From Brevundimonas sp. Root1279 (GTDB lineage: Bacteria; Pseudomonadota; Alphaproteobacteria; Caulobacterales; Caulobacteraceae), in contig NZ_LMEB01000008.1 of assembly GCF_001425945.1 (NCBI RefSeq), positions 124,001 to 188,000 on the forward strand: a DNA stretch of 64,000 nt, written 5' to 3'. The notes beneath the pieces were generated by a model. That model searched no databases. It was not told the origin of the DNA and worked only from the letters and a program-made list of their open reading frames with translations. Below are positions 34,762-44,500 of this stretch, piece after piece. A program made the position numbers and the translations under genes. Each line of letters begins with the position of its first letter. The first letter of the stretch is position 1.

Positions 34762-36240
34762 TCAGTTCAGGACGGCGGCGCAAGGCATGGGCGGCTCGCG
34801 CTCGGCGCGGCCCGCGGCCAGGCCGTAAACCTGGGGATCGGCGGCCGAATACTCCGGCCAGGGCAGTTCGCCGGTGCGGGCGAACCGGACCCACAGGCCG
34901 TGCACGTGATCCGCCAGGGCCTGCGGCGGGGCCTCCCCGGCCAGGCCGGTCGGTCCTGTGACCACGCCGAGCGTGTCGAAGACGAACGGCAGTTCGATGC
35001 CGTGGCAGGCGCCGAGCTCGCCGCCGGTGGCGGGCGAGCGCCAGTCCATCTCATACACGTGGGTCCGGCCGCGGTGGGCGGCGGCGAACTGACGGGCCGG
35101 ATAGCGGAACACCAGATCGCTGAGGGCCCGGGTGAAGGTCCACCCCGCCTTCTCCCCCTTGCGCGCGTAGGCCTTGAGCACCGGCCCCGCCTTGGGCTCG
35201 ACGCGGCCGAGGATCAGGCGAGACAGCCAGCCGCTGAGTTTGGGCCGCACGCCGGTGGGGACGAAATAGAGGTTCATCTCCTCGGTGTTGGTCCCGATCA
35301 GCAGATCGACCTCGGCGCCCGCGCCCTTGGCCAGGGCGTCGAGCGGGTGATCCGGCAGGACCTCGTCCTTATAGACCGGCAGGAATTTGCTCAGGCCGTA
35401 GGCCGGCTCGCGACCCTTCTCGTCGCGCAGATCGACGCGGACCGCGGGCTGGCTGATGCGTTCGAGGGCGACCAGGGTTTCATCGAAGCCGCGGCTGCGG
35501 AAGCCGGCGACATCCGGCTTGATGCGCAGCATCCGGGCCAGCTTCTTGACCAGCCGCTGGCCGGCCTCGGGCGGACGGACCATCGAACCGTGGCCGCTCT
35601 GGACGATGGCGCGGCGGAACAGACCCTTGGCCAAAGGCGAGACGATCAGATTGGCCACCGACATGGCGCCGGCGGATTCGCCGAAGACGGTGACATTGGC
35701 CGGATCGCCGCCGAAGGCCGCGGCGTTGCGCTGAACCCACTGCAGAGCGGCGATCTGGTCGCGCAGGCCAAGATTGGTCGGGACGCCGGGAATCGGCACG
35801 AAGCCGTCGACGCCCAGTCGATAGTTGATCGAGATCAGCACCACGCCGTCGCGCGCGAAGGCGGCGCCGTCCTGGACCGCCGCGCTGTTGCTGCCCAGCA
35901 CGAAGGCGCCGCCGTGGATGAAGACCATGACCGGCCGGCCCGAGGCGCCGCCCTTCGGGGCCCAGACGTTGGCGTTCAGATAGTCGTCGCCGCGCAGCCA
36001 GCCGGTCCCGATCAGGGGGGCGATATCGAGACCGGGGAAGTCGCGGACCACCTGAGGGGCGCTGCCGGGCGGGGTCGCCGCATCGCGCACCTCGGTCCAC
36101 GGCGCATGGGCTTGAGGAAGTGCGAAGCGGCGCTCGCCGACCGGCGCGGCCGCATAGGGCAGGCCGAGATAGCGCACGACACCATCGGTCTCCGCGCCGC
36201 GCACGCGGCCGGTGTCTAGGGTCACGAGTATTTCGGCCAT
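34762..36240 (-). CDS. Type B carboxylesterase
   Basis: 492 residues. Conserved GLPYAAAPVGERRF, EDCL-equivalent YLNANVWAP, oxyanion MVFIHGGAFVLGS, nucleophile Ser in FGESAGAMS, Glu in IGTNTEEM and His in ACHGIELPF define a full catalytic triad. There is no signal peptide, so the enzyme acts in the cytoplasm on an imported ester. GGAG six bases before 36240 sets the start. First gene of the esterase-SDR-kinase unit; two tandem palindromes lie 109-146 bp upstream, shared with the divergent AraC gene. The combination suggests that the imported compound is an acyl-sugar or acyl-polyol, which is inference. Confidence 0.87.
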   Translation of the reverse strand: MAEILVTLDTGRVRGAETDGVVRYLGLPYAAAPVGERRFALPQAHAPWTEVRDAATPPGSAPQVVRDFPGLDIAPLIGTGWLRGDDYLNANVWAPKGGASGRPVMVFIHGGAFVLGSNSAAVQDGAAFARDGVVLISINYRLGVDGFVPIPGVPTNLGLRDQIAALQWVQRNAAAFGGDPANVTVFGESAGAMSVANLIVSPLAKGLFRRAIVQSGHGSMVRPPEAGQRLVKKLARMLRIKPDVAGFRSRGFDETLVALERISQPAVRVDLRDEKGREPAYGLSKFLPVYKDEVLPDHPLDALAKGAGAEVDLLIGTNTEEMNLYFVPTGVRPKLSGWLSRLILGRVEPKAGPVLKAYARKGEKAGWTFTRALSDLVFRYPARQFAAAHRGRTHVYEMDWRSPATGGELGACHGIELPFVFDTLGVVTGPTGLAGEAPPQALADHVHGLWVRFARTGELPWPEYSAADPQVYGLAAGRAEREPPMPCAAVLN

Positions 36241-36348
36241 GGGCGCTCCGACGTCAGGTCGCGGTAGCATAAACGGCCAAAGCGCCGATCCGGAGCCGTC
36301 CGATTGTGCACGGCGGCACGAAGAGGTCACCGCCGCGCCGAGGCTTTC

Positions 36349-36386
36349 ACCTGTATTACAGGTCTTGTCAAACCTGTCAGATAGGT
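36349..36386. promoter_or_regulatory. Two tandem palindromic operators
   Basis: ACCTGTATTACAGGT (36349-36363) is a perfect inverted repeat with 7-bp arms. ACCTGTCAGATAGGT (36372-36386) keeps both ends. Their centres are 23 bp apart, about two helical turns. They lie between the esterase and AraC genes and match the site before the TonB receptor at 32966. Confidence 0.65.
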
Positions 36387-36460
36387 TATCCCTGTCGATC
36401 AGGAAGCGATCTCAAGAGCCGGAACGGCCGTCATCGCTCAGGGAAACGACAGGAGCGGCC

Positions 36461-37327
36461 GTGCAGACCTCCCCTCTTTCAATGACCAGCGATTCCAGCG
36501 CCGGTCTCGACCTCCAGCCGGGACTGAAGGTGCATATCGCCCGAAACGGCACGCCGCCGCTGATCGAGGCCGCCGACGCCCGTGCGGCGCGCTGCACCTT
36601 GGTCTGGCAGGCCGCCGGCCGCGGGGGCGCACGGGCGACGCTGACGCTCGGATCGGTCGCCGGCCTCGCCGCGCGCCCCCTGCCCGCGACCGAACCGGAG
36701 GGCCCCGGCGTCCTGACCGTGACCTTCATCGCCGGCGGCGCCTTCCAGCCGCTGTTCGCCGGCCTGGGCGACGGCGACTATTATCTGGACGACGCGCTGT
36801 CGGCCCTGGTCACCGCCGCCGCCTCCCCCGCCATCAACGGCGCGGCCCGCGACCTGTACCAGCGCGCCAAATGCCAGGAGTTGATCTGCGAGATCATCGA
36901 CCGCGCCGACCGCGGCGAACTGGTGCCGCAGGCCTCGACCTCCAGCCTGAGTTTGTCAGAGATGGAGCGGCTGATGACCGCCCGGCGGATCATCGCCACC
37001 CGCTTCGACGAAAAGCTGACCCTCAGTCTGATCGGGCGCACCGCCGGCCTGAACCGCGCCAAGCTGACCCAGGGCTTCCGCGAAGTGTTCGGCCAGACCG
37101 TGGCCGACTGCCTGGCCGAGCACCGCCTGACCAAGGCGGCCGCCGACCTGACCTCCAGCAACCGGCCGGTGTCCGCCGTCGGCTACAGCGCCGGCTATCT
37201 GAACAACGCCAGCTTCGCCCGCGCCTTCAGCAAGCGCTTCGGCCTTTGCCCGACCGATTTTCGGCGCGCCGGAGGCCAGGTGACGATGGCCGCGTCGACC
37301 CCCGTCCCGACGGCCGTAGCCGCCTAG
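36461..37327 (+). CDS. AraC-family transcriptional regulator
   Basis: 288 residues. The C-terminal part (about 175-270) has the two AraC helix-turn-helix motifs: LTLSLIGRTAGLNRAKLTQGFREVFG then SAVGYSAGYLNNASFARAFSKRFG, ending with the usual CPTDFR. The N-terminal part is a diverged beta-rich sensing region without recognisable ligand motif. The start is GTG 36461 with AGGAG five bases before it; an in-frame ATG seven codons later lacks a ribosome site. It is divergent from the carboxylesterase, sharing a region with two palindromes, and 53 bp ahead of the GntR gene. Probable regulator of the 28-36 kb block. Confidence 0.85.
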   Translation: MQTSPLSMTSDSSAGLDLQPGLKVHIARNGTPPLIEAADARAARCTLVWQAAGRGGARATLTLGSVAGLAARPLPATEPEGPGVLTVTFIAGGAFQPLFAGLGDGDYYLDDALSALVTAAASPAINGAARDLYQRAKCQELICEIIDRADRGELVPQASTSSLSLSEMERLMTARRIIATRFDEKLTLSLIGRTAGLNRAKLTQGFREVFGQTVADCLAEHRLTKAAADLTSSNRPVSAVGYSAGYLNNASFARAFSKRFGLCPTDFRRAGGQVTMAASTPVPTAVAA

Positions 37328-37380
37328 TTGCTTTTTCGGCGGCCATGCTAGGCTGACCGCCTCATCAATCGGTTTCATCG

Positions 37381-38091
37381 ATGCCTTCCGACGTCCATTC
37401 CGAAGAAACCCGCGTCCAGTACGTCATGCGCAACGTGGCCGAGCACATCGGCCGGGAGCGGTTGAGGGTCGGCGACGAACTGCCCAGCGAATCGAGCTTC
37501 GGCGAACGGCTGGGCGTCAGCCGCCCGGTGGTGCGCGAAGCCTTCGGGGCCCTGGCCGCCCTGAACATCATCGACACGGCCAACGGCCGACGCCCGCGGG
37601 TTAGCGCCCTGAGCAGCCAGACCCTGTCGATCTCGCTGGATCACGCCGTGCGTACCGAGCAGATCAGCGTGCGGCAGGTCTGGGAGACCCGGCGCTGCCT
37701 CGAGACCGAGACCATCGCGCTGGCCGCCCTGCGCCGGACCGATGACGAGGCCGCGCGCATCAGCGCCATCGCCGCCGCCATGGCCCGCGCGGAGCGGAGC
37801 TCGCCGGAGCTGATCAGCCTCGACATCCAGCTGCACAAGGCCATCGCAGAAGCCAGCCGCAACGCCCTGATGGCCAAGATCATCGCCTCGTTCGAGCCGC
37901 TGCTGGAGTCCGCCGTGCCGGCCGCCTGGCGCACCCGGCGCACCCAGGCCGAGCATCAGGCCATCATCGAAAAGCACCTCGAACTGGCCGAGATGATCGC
38001 GCGCCGGGACCCCGAAGGCGCCCGCCAAGCCATGGACGAACATTTCGACCGCGCCGTCGGCGCCATGCTGGCCGCCCAGGACGTCGCCTGA
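37381..38091 (+). CDS. GntR-family regulator, FadR/FCD subgroup
   Basis: 236 residues. The N-terminal winged helix includes LRVGDELPSESSFGERLGVSRPVVREAFGAL (partly quoted here), the standard GntR core. The all-helical FCD effector domain has metal-ligand candidates in SLDIQLHKAIAEAS and EHQAIIEKHLE plus the final EHF. FCD regulators respond to organic acids and sugar acids and bind short palindromes, so this protein is a candidate for the ACCTGT palindromes at 32966 and 36349-36386. It overlaps the next gene by one base (TGATG), hence is cotranscribed with it. Confidence 0.87.
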   Translation: MPSDVHSEETRVQYVMRNVAEHIGRERLRVGDELPSESSFGERLGVSRPVVREAFGALAALNIIDTANGRRPRVSALSSQTLSISLDHAVRTEQISVRQVWETRRCLETETIALAALRRTDDEAARISAIAAAMARAERSSPELISLDIQLHKAIAEASRNALMAKIIASFEPLLESAVPAAWRTRRTQAEHQAIIEKHLELAEMIARRDPEGARQAMDEHFDRAVGAMLAAQDVA

Positions 38092-38471
38092 TGGCGAGTC
38101 TCTCCGACGCAACCGGCGTCGAGGCCATGCACGACCTGATCGAGACCGCGTTCCGGGCCATCGAGATGGGCGACCATGACGTGCTGGAAACCTGCCTGCA
38201 TCCCGACGTCACCTATCGCCGCCCCGGCGTGAAAGTGCTGAGCGGACGCGACGAGGTGATGAACTGGTATCGCCGGGAGCGCGTCGCCCTGACCTCGCGC
38301 ATCCTGATGGACGAGGTCGTGGCCGAAGGCGACCGGGCTGTGGTCCTGGGCATGGTCGAGGGCCGCGGTCGGGACGGAGCGCCGATCCACGAGCGGTTCG
38401 CGGACGCCTACGCCTTCGAGGACGGCCTGATCCGCGACCGGACCACCTACTTCTTCCGCCACGGTTTCTGA
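38091..38471 (+). CDS. SnoaL-like / NTF2-fold protein
   Basis: 126 residues with the cone-shaped NTF2 pattern: a long N-terminal helix (MHDLIETAFRAIEMGD), then ETCLHPDVTYRRPG, GRDEVMNWYRR and a C-terminal FADAYAFEDGLIRDRTTYFF strand pair. Relatives are small isomerases, hydrolases or plain binding proteins, frequent beside catabolic genes. It is translationally coupled to the GntR gene (one-base overlap). Function cannot be assigned; it may process or bind the same ligand as its neighbour. Confidence 0.75.
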   Translation: MASLSDATGVEAMHDLIETAFRAIEMGDHDVLETCLHPDVTYRRPGVKVLSGRDEVMNWYRRERVALTSRILMDEVVAEGDRAVVLGMVEGRGRDGAPIHERFADAYAFEDGLIRDRTTYFFRHGF

Positions 38472-38480
38472 AACGCCGAA

Positions 38481-38522
38481 GACCCCGGCCCCCGACCGCC
38501 GAAACGATCGGAAACCGGGGTC
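38481..38522. terminator. Hairpin between convergent SnoaL-like and peroxidase genes
   Basis: GACCCCGG at 38481-38488 pairs with CCGGGGTC at 38515-38522, and CCGA/TCGG inside extends the structure. No strong T-run on either side. It occupies the 72-bp gap between two convergent genes. Confidence 0.45.
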
Positions 38523-38543
38523 CCCGGGGTTGGCTGCAGGGGA

Positions 38544-41500
38544 TCAATACAGCCAGTCGTCGAGGTGGAAGCCCTTCTCGGCCGGACGGCCGTCGGTCCA
38601 GTCCTCCCAGGTGTGCATCGCCACGGTGCCGGCGAAGACCGACCGAGGGGCGAAGACTTCGAACGCTTCCGGCAGGACCTGCGCATCGAACAGGCCCTTG
38701 GCGGAGAGATCGGCGACCCCCGGCAAGACCTGCGGGTCGACGACCTCGCCCAGCAGGAAGGCGTCCTGGTCGGCCGCCGGCAGAACCAGAGCCGTGTCGG
38801 CCGACTTGGCGCTCATCAGCGGGGCGCCGGCGGCGACGAGGGTGGAGATGGCCACCGCCGCCGCTGAGCCGAAGCGCACCTGCTCGACGCCGGTCAGCAG
38901 ATCGATCCCGTCGCGGCCGCTGACCGTATCGGTGATCCGGTAGGCGCCGCCGCCCAGATCCTCGACCGTGTAGTTGGCCCGCGCGCCGCTGAAGACGGCG
39001 ATGTCGGTCCCGCCGCCGCCGTTCAGGGTGTCGTTGCCCTGGCCGCCGGTGAGGGTGTCCGCGCCCGCGCCGCCAGTGATCACGTTAGCCAGGGCGTTGC
39101 CGACGCCGGCGAAGGCGCCCGCACCGGTATACTCCAGGTTCTCGACATTGGCCTTGAGGGTGTGGCTCGCCAGGGCCGTCGCCACGGTGTCGGTCCCCTC
39201 GCCCGCCGCCTCGACGATCGAGTCGCCGGTGGCGCTGACGATGTAGCGGTCATCGCCAAGGCCGCCCTGAAGGGTGTTGGCCGTACCGGAGCCGCCGACC
39301 AGGACGTCGTCGCCGGCGAGACCGATCAGATAGTCCGCCCCGGCGCCGCCGGTGAGGACGTTGGCGACGGCGCTGCCGATCAGGGTGTCGTTCAGGGCCG
39401 AACCGATGAGGTTCTCGATGTCGGTCAGGCTGTCCGAGCCGCCGTCGCCGTCGTTGGAGGCGACGCCGCCGCTCAGGTTGACCGAGACCCCGGCCGCCGC
39501 CGCGGCGTAGGTCGCCGTGTCGACGCCCGCGCCGCCCTTCAGCTGGTCCGCCCCGCCGCGGCCGGCGAGGGTGTCATTGCCCTCCCCGCCCTCGAGGATG
39601 TTGGCGGCGCTGTTGCCGACCCCGGAGAAGTCGCCGGTCCCGATGAAGACCAGGTTCTCGAAGTTCGCCTTCAGCTCGTAGGCCGCGCGGTTGGTGGCGA
39701 CGGTGTCCGTACCTTCGCCGGCCACCTCGATCAGGGTGTCGTTGGCTTCGACGATATAGGTGTCGTTGCCCTGGCCGCCCTGCATCTGGTTGGCCAGACC
39801 GGCGCCGCCCGACAGCACGTCGTCGCCGCCGAGGCCGAGGAGGACATCCGAACCCGCGCCGCCGAACAGGATGTTCGCGCCGGCCGCGCCGATCAGGGTG
39901 TCGTTGAAGGCCGAGCCGACCACATTATCGATGCTGGACAGGGCGACGATGTCGTCGGTGTCCGCCTTCTCGATGGCCGTGCCGGCGCCCAGGTTCACCG
40001 TCAGGGCGCCCGAAGCCGCCTCGAAGCTGACCGTATCCATGGCCGCCGCCGAGCCGACGACGGCGTCATCGTCGTCACCCGCCACGAACATCTGGTCCGA
40101 GGCGCCGACCGAAGCCGCGAGCACCGCCGCCGCCGGGCCGAAGGCCTCGATGACGTCGTCCGGACGCAGGGTCCCGACGATGGTGTCGCTGCCGCCGTTC
40201 TGGCGGAAGACGATCCGGTGCGCCGAGGTCAGGGCCGAGATGTCGACGGTGTCGTCGCCCTCCGAGCCGTCCAGGGTGATGGTGCTGGTGGCCAGGCTGG
40301 TGCCGACGAACGAGCCGATCGGGATGAAGACGTCGCCGCCGCCGAAGCCGCTGATGACGATTTCCTCGATATTGTCGAGCTCGGCGATGACCGAGGCGTT
40401 GCTCGTCCCGTTGCGGGTGATGACGATCTCGGTGTTGGCGTTCAGGCCGGTGATGCCGGCCGCCAGCGCCGCCGTCCGCGAGTAGATGCGGTAGGTCTCG
40501 GCCGAGGCGTCGCCCTGGATGCGGACGGTGTCGGTGTTCAGGCCGCCGTCGATGAAGTCGCGGCCGTCGCCGACGCCGACCAGGATCAGGTCGTTGCCCG
40601 CCCCGCCCAGCGACGTGTCGTTGCCGGCGCCGCCGACGAGGACGTCGTTGCCGCCCGCGCCGTTGACGGTGTCATTGCCGCCGTGGCCGAGGACGATGTC
40701 GGCTCCCGTGCCGCCATTGGAGGTTCCGGCCGCGTTCGTGCCGTTCACCAGGCCATAGGTTGCACCGGCGAAGCGCAACTGCTCGACCGTCGTCAGGGTG
40801 TCTGTCCCTTCCCCGCCGGCCAGATCGGTCACCGTCAGTTGACCCGTCCCGTTCAGGCCGAAGGCGAAGCCGCCCACAGACCCCGCCCAGACCGCCACGT
40901 CGGAACCCCCCGCGCCGCCGTCGATCCGGTCGTTGCCGGCGCCGCCGTTGAGCGTGTCGGTCCCGCCGGCCCCGTTGAGCTGGTCGTCGCCGGCATTGCC
41001 GTTGAGGGTGTCGTTGGCCCCGAGGCCGAACAGGCCGCTGGTGCCGTCGGCGATATCGTCGCCGGCGGTGCCGTTGAAGGTGTTGGCGAGGAACGCGATG
41101 GCGTCCCAGTTATCGCCGACCACGCCGGTGGGGACCGAGTAGACCACCTCGGCATTGCCGCGGGCGTCGGTGAAGCTGACCTCGACGCGCAGGGTCCCGC
41201 CCACCTGGCCGCCGAAGCCCAGGATGCCGTCATTCGGCGTGAAGGACGCAGCGGTGGCGCCGCCGATGTCCGTCCAGGTCGTGCCGCCGTTGGTCGACAC
41301 CTGCCACTGGTAGGAGAAGGCGCCCAGGCCGTTGCCGTCCTGGATGCCCGCGGTGTTGACGGTCAGGGTCTGGCCTTCGGTCGGCGTCTGGTCGTTGATC
41401 ACCGGCAGGCCGGTGGCCGGCGCGTTGACCAGCTGGTCGACGTCGTACTCGACCGTGCCGCCGTTGCCGTCCGAGAAGCGCAGCCGTTCGATGTTGAACA

Positions 41501-44500
41501 GCCGGTCCTCGCCGTCGGACAGCGGGCGGGTGTTCAGGCCCTCCACATTGCCCGGATCGCCGTCGTCGCCCTGAGCGTCCTCGTCGAAGCCCGTATGAGA
41601 GATGGTGACGCTGCCGTCAGCGTTGCGGGTGAAGGTGTAGTTCTCGACCACGTCCGTATAGACGGCCACGTCGACGCCGGTGTTGGCCAGGTCGCCGTCA
41701 ATGATCTCGCGGACGATGACCAACTGGCCGGCATGAAGTTCGCCGGACAGCATGCGGGCAGCGAGCTGGGTCATGCTGTCGACGCTGAACAACTCGGGTC
41801 CGCTGCCGTCGTTGTTGGCCCTCACGCTGATGCGCACGTTGAGCCAGCTGTCGCCGTCGATGATGTCATTGCCGGCCAGGCCGGTAATGACGTCGCTGCC
41901 GCCGCCGCCCAGGAGGATGTCAGCCGCGGCGGCGGTGTTCATCACCACCACTTCCTGATTGCCGTTGGCGTCGAGGACCGGCGAGCCGTCCTCATTGACC
42001 ACGGGCACCCGGGTCAGGTGGGCCACCAGAGCGGCCAGGCCGTCGATCAGGTGGACATTCTTCTCGAGCAGGTCGTTCGAATAGGAGTCCAGCGGCGAGT
42101 CCGCGGACGGGATCGCGGCGGTGCCGCTGGCCTCGACCGCGGTATTCACCGGACGGGAGCGGCCGACCAGCACGTCGTTATGGATCCAGCCCGAGAGCCC
42201 TTCGACAAGGTCGAAGCGGTCACGCAGGATGACGGCTTCCTGGGTCTCGAAGACCGCGATCCCCAGGTTGGAGTTGGCCGCGTGGGCGTCGCCCTTGTGG
42301 ATGGCCCAGTCGAAGCCGGCCATGCCGTTGTTCCGCTGGATGCCCTCGGCCTGGAACATGATGTCGTCGCCGGATTCACCGTCGTAGTCGGTGTCGCTGC
42401 CGCCGCCGTTCATGACGTCGTGGCCGATGATCCGGGAGTTGAAGAACAGTTCCGAGTTGTCGCCCGACATGATGTCGAAGCGCGGGCCGCCTTCCAGCCA
42501 GTCGTCGCCCTCGTTGCCGAGCAGGCCGTCGCCGCCGTCGCCGCCGAGCATGAAGTCGTTGCCGGTGCCGCCGAAGGCCTCCTTGCCGTCCGGGCCGGTG
42601 ACGATGAAGTCGTTGCCGGCGTTGCCGAAGATCAGGGCCAGGCCCGAACCGCCGTGGATGACGTCATTGCCTTCATTGCCGTGCAGGAAGTCGGTCTCGC
42701 CGATGTCCGTGCCGGAGTTGGTGATGATGTCGTCGCCGGCGCCGCCGAAGACCTTGTCGACGCCGTAGCCGGCCTCGATCTTGTCGTCGCCGCCGTAGCC
42801 CCACAGGGCGTCGTCACCACCGCCGGCGACGATGGTGTCCGCGTTCTCCGTCCCGCCGACGATGAAGTGCTCGTTGCTGTTGATGCGGATGTAGGCGGCG
42901 TCGGTGGTGGTGTCGTTGATCAGGGCGCCGGCCGCGTCCCGGCGCTCGACCAGCCGCGAGACGGCGGCCAGCATCGGATCGTCGTGGGTCGGATCGACGC
43001 CCAGCTGCTTGCTGATGTCCATCTCGAGGATGGGCATCTGGAAGGCCGAGAACAGGTCGCCCGGCAGGGCGGTCGAGTCATGGCTGTCCAGGTCGGTGTT
43101 GCGACGGACCAGCTCGGAGAAGGTGTTGTTCTCCAGCTCGTTCAGCAGGTTCAGGCCCTGGACCCGCGACAGGTAGTAGAAGCGGTCGGCCTCCTGCAGG
43201 TTCTCCATCGTCATTTCGAAGACGAAGCTGAAGGACGAACCGAGCATGCCGCCGAAGGCCATCTTCTTCTCGGCCAGGCCGCCGATCCAGAAGTCGACCG
43301 TGTTCAAGCCGCCCAGCGATCCGCCGGCGTAGGTCCCGGTGGCGTTCAGGAAGTCCAGCCGGTCGGCCGGGGCCCCTTCGCCGCCGAGCACCAGCAGCAT
43401 GGCGGCGTCGCGCTTCTCGTCGACCGTCACCGCGCCGGTGATGGAGCTGTGCGTGCCGTAGGCGGCGATGAAGTTGATCACCGAGGCCGGGTTCTTCAGG
43501 TTCACCGCGAAGTCGGCCCAGCTCTCATAGGGCTTCAGTTGGGTGTCGCCGGTCTCCTCGTAGAAGCGGGCGCGGGCCTCGTTCAGCGGCGGGGTGCCGA
43601 CGTCCCGGCCACGGGCCAGGTTGATGGTGGCCAGGTCCAGCGGCAGGCCCAGCAGGTTGTTGCGCAGGGCCCCGGTGACGAACTCGTCGATCTCGTTGCC
43701 CGTCTGGCTCGCCATGCCGCGAATGATGGCCCCGGCCGCAACGTCGGCGTCGCCCGCGCTGGCGAACTCGATCGGATTGAGGAAGCCCTGGATCAGACTG
43801 ATGTCGTCGCGGACCGGATTGCCGTTCTCGTCGATGCGGATGCGGGCGATGTCCTCGGTCAGCATGGAGTGGCCGAACCGGTAGACGACGTGGGCGAACT
43901 CGGCCGCGATGGCCGGGTTGATGTCGGCCGAGGGCTCAAAGACGAAGACGTCGATGTCCGGCTGCATCTTGCGGCCGAACTCCTCGAACACGAGGTGCTG
44001 GTACTCCATCTCATTGGTGAAGCGACCGACCTGGAACAGGCGCTCGCCGTCCCACACCAGGGCCGCGATAGCGGCCGGGCTGGTCGGAATCTCGGTGACG
44101 TCGACCAGCAGCCACTCATTGAGGAAGGCCAGGTCGCCCGAGCTGAGCGCCAGCGCCTTGGTCTGGTCGACAATCCGGTTGTGCTCCGAGTGGAAGACGT
44201 GGTGCACCGCGGTCAGGGCGATGTTCTCGTTCGCCCGACCGTCGCCGGCGATGTAGTGGGCGTCGAGCAGCTCGTTATCGTACGAGGTCTGGTTGCCGCG
44301 GGCGTCGTAGCCGCCGGAATAGCCGACCGCCGTATCGCTATCGGCCTGCAGCACGCCGCCGACCGAGACCGGACCGGCCGCGTGGGCGATGTCGTCGAGG
44401 AAGGCGTGGCTGGTCAGGATGGCCGAAGGCGGAATGTTGACGCCCAGGCCGCCGTTGGCCGCCGGATCGCCTTCCAGCAGGACGTCGTCCGCGGTCCCGA

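Noticed and set aside
39000..42900. Tandem DNA repeats in the peroxidase gene
   Set aside because: The similarity comes from RTX nonapeptide codons (Gly-Gly-x-Gly-x-Asp) and not from an independent DNA repeat family.
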